Shown in pieces: positions 23,261 to 29,611 of a DNA stretch of 30,329 nucleotides. A program made the position numbers and the translations under genes. The notes beneath the pieces are model-generated. The model saw only the letters and a program-made list of their open reading frames with translations, had not been told where the DNA came from and did not search any database. How positions within the stretch are numbered: position 1 is the first letter of the stretch; each line of letters begins with the position of its first letter. This DNA comes from a virus. The stretch spans positions 1-30,329 of IMG/VR virus record IMGVR_UViG_3300025102_000172. One strand, given 5' to 3'.

Positions 23261-23619
23261 TTTAATAACTTAATTGGTGGTTGGTAATAAGGTACATTCT
23301 TTTGTTTTAAAGTTTCTACTTGATAAGTTGCATCATCTATTATTTTTTTATGGGCATAAACCCATTTGTAAAAAGTTCTGATATTTAAAAAAGGTTCATC
23401 TTTTCCAAATCTTACACCTAATCTAAAAGCATCTTGTATTTGGTTGAATGTCATTTTACCGAAGCTTTTCTCTTGGATTAAATCTGTTGCAAATATTTTA
23501 CTTAGACTAGCTAGAGTTTTTGCATCAGTTCTGTGACCTATTTCAACAGAAGTTAAAGCTATTAAATCTAATACTTTTTTAGTTAATTCTTGTAAATTTT
23601 CTGATGTTAGTGTTTTCAT
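23257..23619 (-). CDS. Hypothetical replication-region protein
   Basis: A 120-residue helical protein with FNQIQDAFRLGVRFGKDEPF and IRTFYKWVYAHKKII near residues 79-110, a segment I have seen in phage genes next to replication initiators. The end is proline-containing (PYYQPPIKLLK). It may be a helicase-loading or initiation helper by position. It starts inside the last 41 bases of the preceding gene. Confidence 0.5.
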   Translation of the reverse strand: MKTLTSENLQELTKKVLDLIALTSVEIGHRTDAKTLASLSKIFATDLIQEKSFGKMTFNQIQDAFRLGVRFGKDEPFLNIRTFYKWVYAHKKIIDDATYQVETLKQKNVPYYQPPIKLLK

Positions 23620-23872
23620 ATTTATGTTTATATCCTGTTCTTACTAATATATCCAAATTTACAATTTTTACATTAGATATGTATTGTGCATTTTTTTTAT
23701 CTATTTTATTTATAAACATAGAATATTTGACAACATCAATATTAGGATAATTATTATCATCATAATTTCTAGAAAATACAAAATTGTTTAATTGTTTTAA
23801 ATAAGTTCTTTTATTTCTTTTATATTCAACCTCTAAATTACAATATACTATTTCTCCTTTATCTATATTCAT
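23579..23872 (-). CDS. Hypothetical protein
   Basis: Ninety-seven residues, basic and Asn/Tyr-rich, with strand-like segments (EIVYCNLEVEYKRNKRTYL, NVKIVNLDILV). No family recognised. It starts at an ATGA overlap with the replication initiator gene. The last 41 bases overlap the next gene. Confidence 0.45.
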   Translation of the reverse strand: MNIDKGEIVYCNLEVEYKRNKRTYLKQLNNFVFSRNYDDNNYPNIDVVKYSMFINKIDKKNAQYISNVKIVNLDILVRTGYKHKYENTNIRKFTRIN

Positions 23873-24486
23873 AATAATTTTTTTGCTTGTTCATATTGAC
23901 TTAATTGTGCATCTAATTTAGACATTGTTGGTTTTTTATAGTTTCTTTTCTCCCAAGTTATAACTGCTTGTTTCCAATCTTTCATTTTATTTTTACCTAT
24001 CATCCAACCTTTAGATTCATAAAAAGCTATGAATGCTTCTGCATCTATATTATTTTTACGTAATATACAATAATTTTTAACTTCTAAAAGTCCTGGCTTT
24101 TTAAAGTATTTATTAATTATTTTTATTTCTTTATTCTTATTAATAGTTATTGAATTTTCAACTAACAAGTTGTTTAAAATTTGAAGAACTTGTTCTTCAT
24201 TTATTTTAAAGTATTGTTTTGCAGGTATCCCTTTTCTTTTTATTTCTATTAAGCCTTTTTCTTTAAGTTTTTTAATACATTTTCTTTGATGATATGGATT
24301 AAGTGTTGTGTCTTTTTCTATATTAGCTTCAGTATTAAAAAACCAACCATCAGTCATTCCATTAGCTATAAAATATTCTTCTTTACTAATTAGGTCAGCA
24401 AGTAGGACTGCCTCTTTTAATCCTACCTGCTTTGCTAGATTTTTATTTAATACTATAAATGCTGTACTACTTAAAAGGTGTTTCAT
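23869..24486 (-). CDS. Replication initiator / organiser protein (DnaD/O-like)
   Basis: A 205-residue protein. Residues 20-95 form a winged helix (KEAVLLADLISKEEYF, then YHQRKCIKKLKEKGLIEIKR and KGIPAKQYFKI), typical of phage initiator N-termini that bind the origin. The C-terminal part FIAFYESKGWMIGKNKMKDW (about 153-172) is the short helical motif shared by phage replication organisers, which contact host helicase or its loader. No helicase or polymerase is encoded, so host replication enzymes must be recruited. ATGA overlaps join it to both neighbours. Confidence 0.7.
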   Translation of the reverse strand: MKHLLSSTAFIVLNKNLAKQVGLKEAVLLADLISKEEYFIANGMTDGWFFNTEANIEKDTTLNPYHQRKCIKKLKEKGLIEIKRKGIPAKQYFKINEEQVLQILNNLLVENSITINKNKEIKIINKYFKKPGLLEVKNYCILRKNNIDAEAFIAFYESKGWMIGKNKMKDWKQAVITWEKRNYKKPTMSKLDAQLSQYEQAKKLL

Positions 24487-24998
24487 AAAATTTCTAAATT
24501 ATAATTACAATTTCTAAGGGCTAACTTACATAATTCTAATTGGTCGTAAAAATCTCTATAAGAAACTTTTACATCAACCCTTACTTTTCCTGATGCGATT
24601 CTAATTATAGTTTGTGGTTTTATACTATTTTTTACCCCTTGTTCTTTAAGATGAGCTCTTAAATGAAACATATCAGTAAAAGTTCTTTTTGTTCCTTGTA
24701 GATTTGTGTAGGCATTATATACTTTGTTGAAAGTATTTCTATATTTTTCCCAACTTGAATAATTAGATTGATGCATTTTCTCATAATGCCAAACAGATAC
24801 CCTATCTCTTTTAATTTCTTTAGCAATTATAGTAGGGTGTATATTATCTACCATTCGAGCAATAACCGAAGCCACTGCTCTTGGTACTTGTAATTCACTT
24901 TTCCTACTTTTATAGGCTAGTGAACCTTTACGTAACCCCATTAATGATGTTGTAAGGTTACATAAAGTTTTAAAGTTATTTTTAGGTTCATTTATCAT
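24483..24998 (-). CDS. DnaA domain IV-like DNA-binding protein
   Basis: A 171-residue basic protein. Residues 38-75 (PRAVASVIARMVDNIHPTII, then AKEIKRDRVSVWHYEKMH) resemble the DNA-binding domain IV of DnaA: a helix, a basic loop and a recognition helix with V-x-H-x-x. The AAA+ ATPase part of DnaA is absent. The rest is helical and unassigned. The gene lies between SSB-like and initiator genes, so origin binding is a reasonable role. Its start overlaps the SSB-like stop as TAATG. Confidence 0.55.
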   Translation of the reverse strand: MINEPKNNFKTLCNLTTSLMGLRKGSLAYKSRKSELQVPRAVASVIARMVDNIHPTIIAKEIKRDRVSVWHYEKMHQSNYSSWEKYRNTFNKVYNAYTNLQGTKRTFTDMFHLRAHLKEQGVKNSIKPQTIIRIASGKVRVDVKVSYRDFYDQLELCKLALRNCNYNLEIL

Positions 24999-25312
24999 TA
25001 GAAAGGCATATTTTCATCAGCAGTTCCTACTGTTTGTTCACCAAGTTTAGCTATAAACCAACCATCTATATTATGGTAGTATTTTCCATTGTATTCTCTT
25101 GAAGATAAGTTGATTGAAACGCTAACCTCTGAGCCTTCTTGAATATCTCTAAGGTTTTTAACCTTATCGCCAAAGAAACTAACTACGACTTCTTTGTTAT
25201 ATTCTGTTCCTGATTGTTCAATTAAGATTGATTGTTTCTCCCAAGCCTTTCCTGACTTAGATGTTCCTGTTTCTCTATCTAATTTTTTTGCTAATTTTCC
25301 TGTAATTTTCAT
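24998..25312 (-). CDS. DUF3127 single-stranded DNA-binding protein
   Basis: A 104-residue OB-fold protein of the Bacteroidota family DUF3127: ITGKLAKKLDRETGTSKSGK, then AWEKQSILIE, VVVSFFGDK and the SREYNGKYYHNIDGWFI strand. The last seven residues, ADENMPF, look like the acidic DDDIPF-type tip by which bacterial SSB recruits repair and replication enzymes. That supports an SSB role at the fork and in recombination. It follows the structured element at 25348-25419. Confidence 0.8.
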   Translation of the reverse strand: MKITGKLAKKLDRETGTSKSGKAWEKQSILIEQSGTEYNKEVVVSFFGDKVKNLRDIQEGSEVSVSINLSSREYNGKYYHNIDGWFIAKLGEQTVGTADENMPF

Positions 25313-25347
25313 TGTTTTTTTATTTATTTAATTATTAAAAAAAGGAA

Positions 25348-25419
25348 TTGAAAGAGGACTTGTAATTTATTACAAAGTATAACCGCTGAGTTATTAATTG
25401 AATTACTAACCCCTTTCAA
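25348..25419 (-). other. Structured non-coding element, three-stem fold before the SSB gene
   Basis: On the minus strand the first stem pairs TTGAAAGGGG (25419-25410) with CCTCTTTCAA (25357-25348), 10 bp with one G-U. Inside are two hairpins: TTAGTAATTCAATTAATAA (25409-25391, 8 bp around one mismatch) and TTGTAATAAATTACAA (25375-25360, 7 bp, 2-base loop). A TTCCTTTTTTT run follows the outer stem. It could be an attenuator, a small RNA or a replication origin structure. No gene lies here. Confidence 0.5.
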
Positions 25420-25427
25420 AACCTATG

Positions 25428-25817
25428 TTAGTTCTTTTTAAAGTCTTCTGATTCATCTTCTGAGAAAACCCCTAATTCATAAAATCCTGTTAATTTTAAA
25501 ACCGCTCTGCTCATAGCTCTTTTCTCTGCCATTTCCATTACGTACCAACTATTAGTATTACCATCTTTATATGTTTCTCCTTTGAGAGCTGAACCAAAAG
25601 TTTGAATTATTTTATCATCTCCATTATCTGCATCTGCTTTTACTACACAAAAATCTTTTTCACACTTTACAACTGTATAGTCTATATTGATTCCTTCAAT
25701 AGCTTGGATTTTCTCTATACCACTGCGTGTTATGATTAAATAGTGTTGGTGCTTGAAAATATCTTCTTTTTCTAATCCGTAATGGATATACTTTTCTTTG
25801 ATTTTTTCTGTTTTCAT
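25428..25817 (-). CDS. Putative single-strand annealing protein (Erf/Rad52-like)
   Basis: A 129-residue protein. The region NSWYVMEMAEKRAMSRAVLK (about 92-111) matches the conserved helix of Erf/Sak-type recombinases, in which E-M-A-E-x-R-A-x-x-R-A precedes a hydrophobic stretch (here LKLTGFYELGVF). Upstream strands (HYLIITRSGIEKI, TVVKCEKDFCVVKA) fit a Rad52-like sheet. It is shorter than most family members. Placement before an SSB-like gene and in the same set as ninG supports a recombination role. Confidence 0.55.
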   Translation of the reverse strand: MKTEKIKEKYIHYGLEKEDIFKHQHYLIITRSGIEKIQAIEGINIDYTVVKCEKDFCVVKADADNGDDKIIQTFGSALKGETYKDGNTNSWYVMEMAEKRAMSRAVLKLTGFYELGVFSEDESEDFKKN

Positions 25818-25868
25818 ATCTGTTTAGTTTAGTTAATAATTTTGTTAAAAATACAAAATTTATTTTAA

Positions 25869-26171
25869 TTAAAATTGTTGTATTATAAAAGAATCTCCAT
25901 TTCCAAAAGCCCAATAAAATGTTGCATCCATTATTGATTCTTCATCAGGATAGTCTTCTTTTTCATAGTCTTGCCAAAATTCTTCCATATCTTGATACTC
26001 TCTATATTCACAACAGAAAGCAATAGGGTCAAATTCTATTTCTTCACCTGTATCTTCTTCATAGCTTTTTAGCATCTCATAAAGCTCTAATCTTCCTATT
26101 GGACTAAAGTTATTTGGTCTGTGTTCTGCAAACCAATTTGCAAATTCATATTGATTAATAGATGTTTTCAT
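25869..26171 (-). CDS. Acidic conserved phage protein
   Basis: A 100-residue, strongly acidic protein (many D and E, for example EEDTGEEIEFDPIAFCCEYREY followed by a D/E-rich run). The NFSPIGRLELYEMLKSYEE start and the two adjacent cysteines occur in widespread unnamed phage and plasmid proteins. High negative charge could suit a DNA mimic that blocks host enzymes, but this is speculation. ATGA overlap links it to the gene before. Confidence 0.55.
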   Translation of the reverse strand: MKTSINQYEFANWFAEHRPNNFSPIGRLELYEMLKSYEEDTGEEIEFDPIAFCCEYREYQDMEEFWQDYEKEDYPDEESIMDATFYWAFGNGDSFIIQQF

Positions 26172-26482
26172 TTTGTTATTATGTATTTAGTTAATTGTTC
26201 TTTTATGTATTCTATTTGTTCTGTATCAATCCAATTTAGAAAGTCGTAAGAGTCAAAACAGATTTGAAAGTCTTTTCCATATTCATCTGTACCCCTTAAA
26301 TATACTTCGTTTTCGTGTGCTTGAAATGTATTAATATCATTCATTCTTTTGTGTATTAATTCAGGTAAGGGGTTCTCTTTGTCTATTTTATCCATTTCTT
26401 CTTGTCTTTTGTGAAATTGTTTAATTTCTTCATCTGCTAATTGAGATTCAGAAAAATGTTTTGCTAGTTGTTCGTTGTCCAT
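26168..26482 (-). CDS. Hypothetical early protein
   Basis: A 104-residue acidic protein, helical at first (EEIKQFHKRQEEMDKIDKEN), then a short strand region (EVYLRGTDEYGKDFQICFD) and a final helix. No family recognised. Its start overlaps the preceding stop as TAATG and its end overlaps the next start as ATGA, so it is within a tightly coupled early operon. Confidence 0.5.
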   Translation of the reverse strand: MDNEQLAKHFSESQLADEEIKQFHKRQEEMDKIDKENPLPELIHKRMNDINTFQAHENEVYLRGTDEYGKDFQICFDSYDFLNWIDTEQIEYIKEQLTKYIITK

Positions 26483-26856
26483 TATTTTAAGTTTAAAATT
26501 AAAGCTCTTTTATTTATTTTGTATGCTTCTTTATATTGCTTGAGCTTTTTATTCACAATATCGTTATACTCTTTTAGTGTTGGTTTATCTTTTCTAGTTT
26601 CACTAAATACTATTTCTTCCCAATAGCTGCCCTTCTTTTCTGTTTCGTAAGTAAAAGTTTCATCAAGATTAAGCCCTGTAATTGTACAGATGTCATCAAG
26701 AGCTGCATGTATTTGTTTTTGTGTGCCAAATATTCTAACTGCTGTGCTAATTTCGTGGCAATCATTATCAAAGCTGTAAAGTTGGCTATCCCATTTAGAA
26801 AATGTCTTGTATTGTCCATTAGGATAAAAGTAATAGTCTTCGCATTTTAATTCCAT
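26482..26856 (-). CDS. Hypothetical early protein
   Basis: A 124-residue protein with an aromatic, strand-rich start (EDYYFYPNGQYKTFSKWD), a helix around residues 48-62 and a Lys-rich C-terminal helix. No recognised family. It is coupled by TAATG overlaps on both sides. An overlapping shorter frame in the same strand is a shadow. Confidence 0.5.
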   Translation of the reverse strand: MELKCEDYYFYPNGQYKTFSKWDSQLYSFDNDCHEISTAVRIFGTQKQIHAALDDICTITGLNLDETFTYETEKKGSYWEEIVFSETRKDKPTLKEYNDIVNKKLKQYKEAYKINKRALILNLK

Positions 26857-27098
26857 TAGTAGTTAAGTTGTATGTGTAGCAATATAGACGCTAAGGTTAA
26901 TAATGTAAGAGATGTATATAAAAGCCAAGATGGTATCATATCTATTAATCTCTTTTCTGTATTTTCTATGTCATATTTCTTGTAGTCATTTTTAAATACA
27001 AATGTTGCTAGTTCTTGAGCATTCATAAATTGAACTACTTTAGTCAGCTTGTGAGTTACTTTGTAATCTGCTCCTGTTTTAATGTTTAGTGTTTTCAT
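26856..27098 (-). CDS. First early gene, small tail-anchored membrane protein
   Basis: Eighty residues: a soluble basic N-terminal part, then one C-terminal transmembrane helix (SWLLYTSLTLLTLASILLHI, about residues 57-76), so a tail-anchored protein. It is the first gene after the early promoter at 27124-27131, with about 25 bases of leader. First early genes of phages often act against the host or other phages at the membrane; no family is recognised. Confidence 0.6.
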   Translation of the reverse strand: MKTLNIKTGADYKVTHKLTKVVQFMNAQELATFVFKNDYKKYDIENTEKRLIDMIPSWLLYTSLTLLTLASILLHIQLNY

Positions 27099-27123
27099 TT
27101 TATTTATATTGATTAATGTTTGA

Positions 27124-27131
27124 CAAAATTA
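27124..27131 (-). promoter_or_regulatory. Bacteroidota-type promoter for the early genes
   Basis: The minus strand reads TAATTTTG, an exact fit to the Bacteroidota -7 box TAnnTTTG, 25 bases before the ATG at 27098. A TTG lies 12 bases further upstream, closer than the usual -33 spacing, so the upstream element is weak. It sits in the largest gene-free stretch (27099-27271). A second TAnnTTTG fit (TAACTTTG, 27182-27175) lies upstream. Confidence 0.6.
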
Positions 27132-27271
27132 CAGAAAAAAGACCAATTAATAAAGATATTAACATAATTACTTACAAAGTTATCAACATTTTAGATGTTG
27201 GTATCTAGGGCAAACTTTATAGCTTGTCTAGTATATAGGGGTTAAAAAGTTGTGAAAGTGCCTTAAAAGGC

Positions 27272-27358
27272 TTAATAGGTGTATAAACTAAGCAATAAAA
27301 CACCTAAGATTATAAGCATATACATTAAGTAAAGTTTTATGCTTGGATTTTCTTCCAT
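27272..27358 (-). CDS. 28-residue membrane micropeptide
   Basis: The ATG overlaps the phosphoesterase stop as TAATG. The 28 residues are a short acidic start (MEENPS) and one transmembrane helix (YLMYMLIILGVLLLSLYTY). The coupled start and clean membrane helix favour a true gene over chance. It is the last frame before the early promoter gap. Its role may be in lysis, together with the holin-like genes upstream. Confidence 0.45.
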   Translation of the reverse strand: MEENPSIKLYLMYMLIILGVLLLSLYTY

Positions 27359-28086
27359 TACAAAGGCATTAAAAGGTTTAAAGGGGTTTTACCATTGTTC
27401 AGTATTACAGCACAACCAACAGCAGGTCTTTTTCCATACTTAGCATAAGCCATAGCATAGGATTTATGATTTATTCCACAACCGACTTGAGTTCCATATA
27501 CTCTAAACTTCTTGCCGACATAATGCTCTGTATAGCATTGTGTATGAAGGTGTCCTTGCACGGTGTTCATCATATCAGCACGACATTTGGTTCTAGCCGT
27601 TCCACCTTCTCCGTGGATGTACTGAACCCCATCTTGTTCAAAGCGTTCTACAAAATCCCAATTAGGGGTTCCTAAAACCTCTTTGTAAGACTTAATCCAT
27701 TTACTAGGAATAGCTGAAGTCTGTGCTTTTCTCATTATAATTCTATCGTGATTGCCCACTATAACTTTTGTACCTTTTTCGTCAAAAGCGTTATACCACT
27801 TAGAAAGTTTTTCAATAGCTAGGTCTAATTCATCCGCTCCACCCATACCATCTGCTGACGTTTCGTGGTAGGAGCTATAATGATTATCTATGACATCTCC
27901 TATAAAGATTGTTTGAGTACAATTGTAGTATTCGTACTGCTCTAAACAAAAGTCAAGATATCCATCAAGACAAAATGGTTCGTGAAGGTCACCGATAACC
28001 AGAACATTTCTGGCTTCGGTTTCCCTCATCTTTTTTAATGCCACTATTTCGTGTGGCTTTAATCGATATCTGTTATCTTTTAGCAA
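27358..28086 (-). CDS. Calcineurin-like metallophosphoesterase
   Basis: A 242-residue enzyme with all family motifs: GDLHEP (D33, H35), GDVIDNH (D64), GNHD (N112, H113), H158 in IHGEGG, and GHLH (H179, H181). These bind two metal ions and act on phosphodiesters or phosphomonoesters. There is no signal peptide or nuclease partner, so it is cytosolic; the substrate cannot be told from sequence. Similar genes in phages are proposed to process DNA ends or host nucleotide signals. It overlaps the holin-like gene by 14 bases. Confidence 0.85.
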   Translation of the reverse strand: MLKDNRYRLKPHEIVALKKMRETEARNVLVIGDLHEPFCLDGYLDFCLEQYEYYNCTQTIFIGDVIDNHYSSYHETSADGMGGADELDLAIEKLSKWYNAFDEKGTKVIVGNHDRIIMRKAQTSAIPSKWIKSYKEVLGTPNWDFVERFEQDGVQYIHGEGGTARTKCRADMMNTVQGHLHTQCYTEHYVGKKFRVYGTQVGCGINHKSYAMAYAKYGKRPAVGCAVILNNGKTPLNLLMPL

Positions 28087-28264
28087 CGTCTGCTATTCCT
28101 TGTCCTACCACTAATGTAAGTAGAGCATAATAAAGGTTTGTAGCTGTAGTTTCATCTACACCTAAAAATGTTACAATTACAGGTACGACTACTGAACTCA
28201 CAGCGTACCAAAACTTCTTGGATTTGAACATCTGTCCGATTAAAAACTTTTCTAAAAATTTCAT
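28073..28264 (-). CDS. Probable holin
   Basis: Sixty-three residues with a basic start (FKSKKFWY) and two hydrophobic stretches (YAVSSVVVPVIVTFLGV, about 20-36; LYYALLTLVVGQGIADV, about 44-60), as in small class II holins. It directly follows DUF5675, which is the lysis-type enzyme candidate. A holin would make the membrane hole that starts lysis. Confidence 0.6.
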   Translation of the reverse strand: MKFLEKFLIGQMFKSKKFWYAVSSVVVPVIVTFLGVDETTATNLYYALLTLVVGQGIADVAKR

Positions 28265-28265
28265 A

Positions 28266-28748
28266 TTATTTATTTTTGATTATTAAATTAATGTTTGTGC
28301 CGCCTAAATTAAGTATTTCTTTGACTAATAAATCCATTGCAAATGTAGAGTTCTGAACAAAGTTCTGTTGGCTTCCTAATCCTACTAGTATGCAACCACG
28401 ACTATCACTTGCGGAATTTCCCCTATGAAATAATATCCAATCTCGGTTGGGTACATCTTGAACTAGAAGGTGTAAGTAGTCTCTTGTAGCGGATTCTCTT
28501 GCTAATCTTAGTCTAACCTTGTACTCACCTTCAGGGATACAAGATATACTTCTTTGATTGTCTTTCCACGGTAACTCTAAAGTATCACACATACGTTCTC
28601 CATTTAAGAACAATTCACCAATGGTAGATTTTTTAGTAAATGTATCTCTTATGATTAGGAGATTGATTGAAGCCAAATTACTTGGAATAGATTGCGTACA
28701 CTTTAACGCCCTTAACTTCTTGAATAAACTTCTTAACCACTTTATCAT
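28266..28748 (-). CDS. DUF5675 family protein, cell-wall enzyme candidate
   Basis: A 160-residue protein. After a basic amphipathic leader (residues 1-26), the DUF5675 core runs from about 28: GELFLNGERMCDTLELPW, CIPEGEYKVRL and ILFHRGNSASDSRGCILVG. H108, S116, R117, G118 and C119 recall the H...S-x-G-C signature of YkuD L,D-transpeptidases, with shorter spacing. DUF5675 genes usually lie in phage lysis regions. No other lysin is found in this genome, so this may be the cell-wall active part. Its start overlaps the 43-residue frame by 71 bases. Confidence 0.7.
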   Translation of the reverse strand: MIKWLRSLFKKLRALKCTQSIPSNLASINLLIIRDTFTKKSTIGELFLNGERMCDTLELPWKDNQRSISCIPEGEYKVRLRLARESATRDYLHLLVQDVPNRDWILFHRGNSASDSRGCILVGLGSQQNFVQNSTFAMDLLVKEILNLGGTNINLIIKNK

Positions 28749-28809
28749 CTTTTTTAATTTCAGGTTGATACTTAGGGTTCAAACTATTTAGCTTACGTTT
28801 TTTAGGCAT
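28678..28809 (-). CDS. Small basic protein in lysis region
   Basis: Forty-three residues, Lys-rich (MPKKRKLNSLNPKYQPEIKK, then VVKKFIQEVKG). It starts at a TAATG overlap with the preceding membrane protein and runs 71 bases into DUF5675 in another frame. The coupled start and protein-like sequence support it. Overlap and short length keep confidence low. Confidence 0.45.
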   Translation of the reverse strand: MPKKRKLNSLNPKYQPEIKKDDKVVKKFIQEVKGVKVYAIYSK

Positions 28810-28967
28810 TATTTCTTAGTGTTAAATTTAATGAATTTATATATCGTATATGATATAGCTAATACTAAAGAAATTAGCGTTAAAATTTCATTAGCTTCCA
28901 CTATGCTAAATGCGATTGCCGAGCCGTTAGCGACCGCTACTTGGATTGTGTCTTGTACCTCTTTCAT
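28809..28967 (-). CDS. Small holin-like membrane protein
   Basis: Fifty-two residues: a polar N-terminal half with small residues (VAVANGSAIAFSIVE) and a transmembrane helix (ILTLISLVLAISYTIYKF, about 28-45), ending in a basic tail (KFNTKK). A single span with a charged tail suits a pinholin or antiholin. It starts inside the previous small gene (41-base overlap) and its stop overlaps the next start as TAATG. A second holin-like gene follows at 28264. Confidence 0.55.
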   Translation of the reverse strand: MKEVQDTIQVAVANGSAIAFSIVEANEILTLISLVLAISYTIYKFIKFNTKK

Positions 28968-29049
28968 TTGTTTTATTTTTAGGCTTACTTTCCAAGTAGG
29001 ATTTGAGCTTAGTTATATTCTTTGGTTTTGTTTTGTAATGCTTTTTCAT
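28927..29049 (-). CDS. Small basic protein after the connector gene
   Basis: Forty residues, very Lys/Asn-rich (MKKHYKTKPKNITKLKSYLE). It begins at a TAATG overlap with the connector stop, so it is probably translated by reinitiation. It overlaps the small membrane protein by 41 bases. No family recognised. It may bind nucleic acid or the capsid. Confidence 0.45.
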   Translation of the reverse strand: MKKHYKTKPKNITKLKSYLESKPKNKTNERGTRHNPSSGR

Positions 29050-29609
29050 TATGTTAAATCAGGAGTTAAAAAATTCCTTAATGTAAGTTTAGTTCCTTGT
29101 CTTGGCTTTTCAAGGTTCATTCCGTTATAATAGTTTTCAGATGATGGAGAAACGTCAGAACCAGAATTTGTAGAAAAAGCAGGAAAGCTAGTTGTATTGT
29201 TTCTTATATAGTCTATCATTCTTTCTCTATAGTAAGAGGCAGTATTTAAAATTTCTTCTCTGAATGCTTGGGATTCTTCTGTAGTTAAGGCTGTTCCAGT
29301 TTCACTTGATTTGCTATATATGTTGCCATTTTCGATTTTGTGGCGTAGATATGGAATAGCGTGGTAAAGACTATATCCCGGCAACATATCGCCAATGTAT
29401 TCATCTACTAAAGTTTTGTCTGCTCCTGCTAAAGTACCTGCTATAATTTCATCTTTTAAATGTTGTGTAAGGTCAGTTCCTAGTGCTGTTTCAACATAAA
29501 GCTTTTGAGCTTCTTTTACAAATGGAAGAAGTAAATCGACACTTACGTTGAGGTTGATTGCGGTGCTGTCTTTCAGCTTCGTTTCTGATATGAAGAGTAC
29601 ATATGCCAT
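29049..29609 (-). CDS. Head-tail connector / adaptor (DUF6712-like)
   Basis: A 186-residue protein: an N-terminal part with FISETKLKDSTAINLNVSVD, then helices (LLLPFVKEAQKLYVETALG, DEYIGDMLPGYSLYHAIPYL, EILNTASYYRERMIDYI) and a flexible Ser/Asn-rich C-terminus. The helical core and position after portal fit gp6-like head-completion adaptors and the DUF6712 family of Bacteroidota phages. It would form the ring between portal and tail. Two bases separate it from the portal stop. Confidence 0.6.
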   Translation of the reverse strand: MAYVLFISETKLKDSTAINLNVSVDLLLPFVKEAQKLYVETALGTDLTQHLKDEIIAGTLAGADKTLVDEYIGDMLPGYSLYHAIPYLRHKIENGNIYSKSSETGTALTTEESQAFREEILNTASYYRERMIDYIRNNTTSFPAFSTNSGSDVSPSSENYYNGMNLEKPRQGTKLTLRNFLTPDLT

Positions 29610-29611
29610 AA

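Noticed and set aside
25862-25875. 14-base palindrome ATTTTAATTAAAAT
   Set aside because: Pure A/T palindromes are common in this composition, it is a single copy and overlaps a stop codon; no evidence that it is an operator.
27175-27182. Second TAnnTTTG box (TAACTTTG) as main early promoter
   Set aside because: It is about 75 bases from the first gene and the nearest TTTG upstream is 28 bases away; the 27124 box is better placed. It could still be a weak second promoter.
27277-27305. AGGTGT/ACACCT hairpin as a terminator of the lysis transcript
   Set aside because: The loop is long, there is no T tract on the minus strand, and it lies inside the 28-residue frame.
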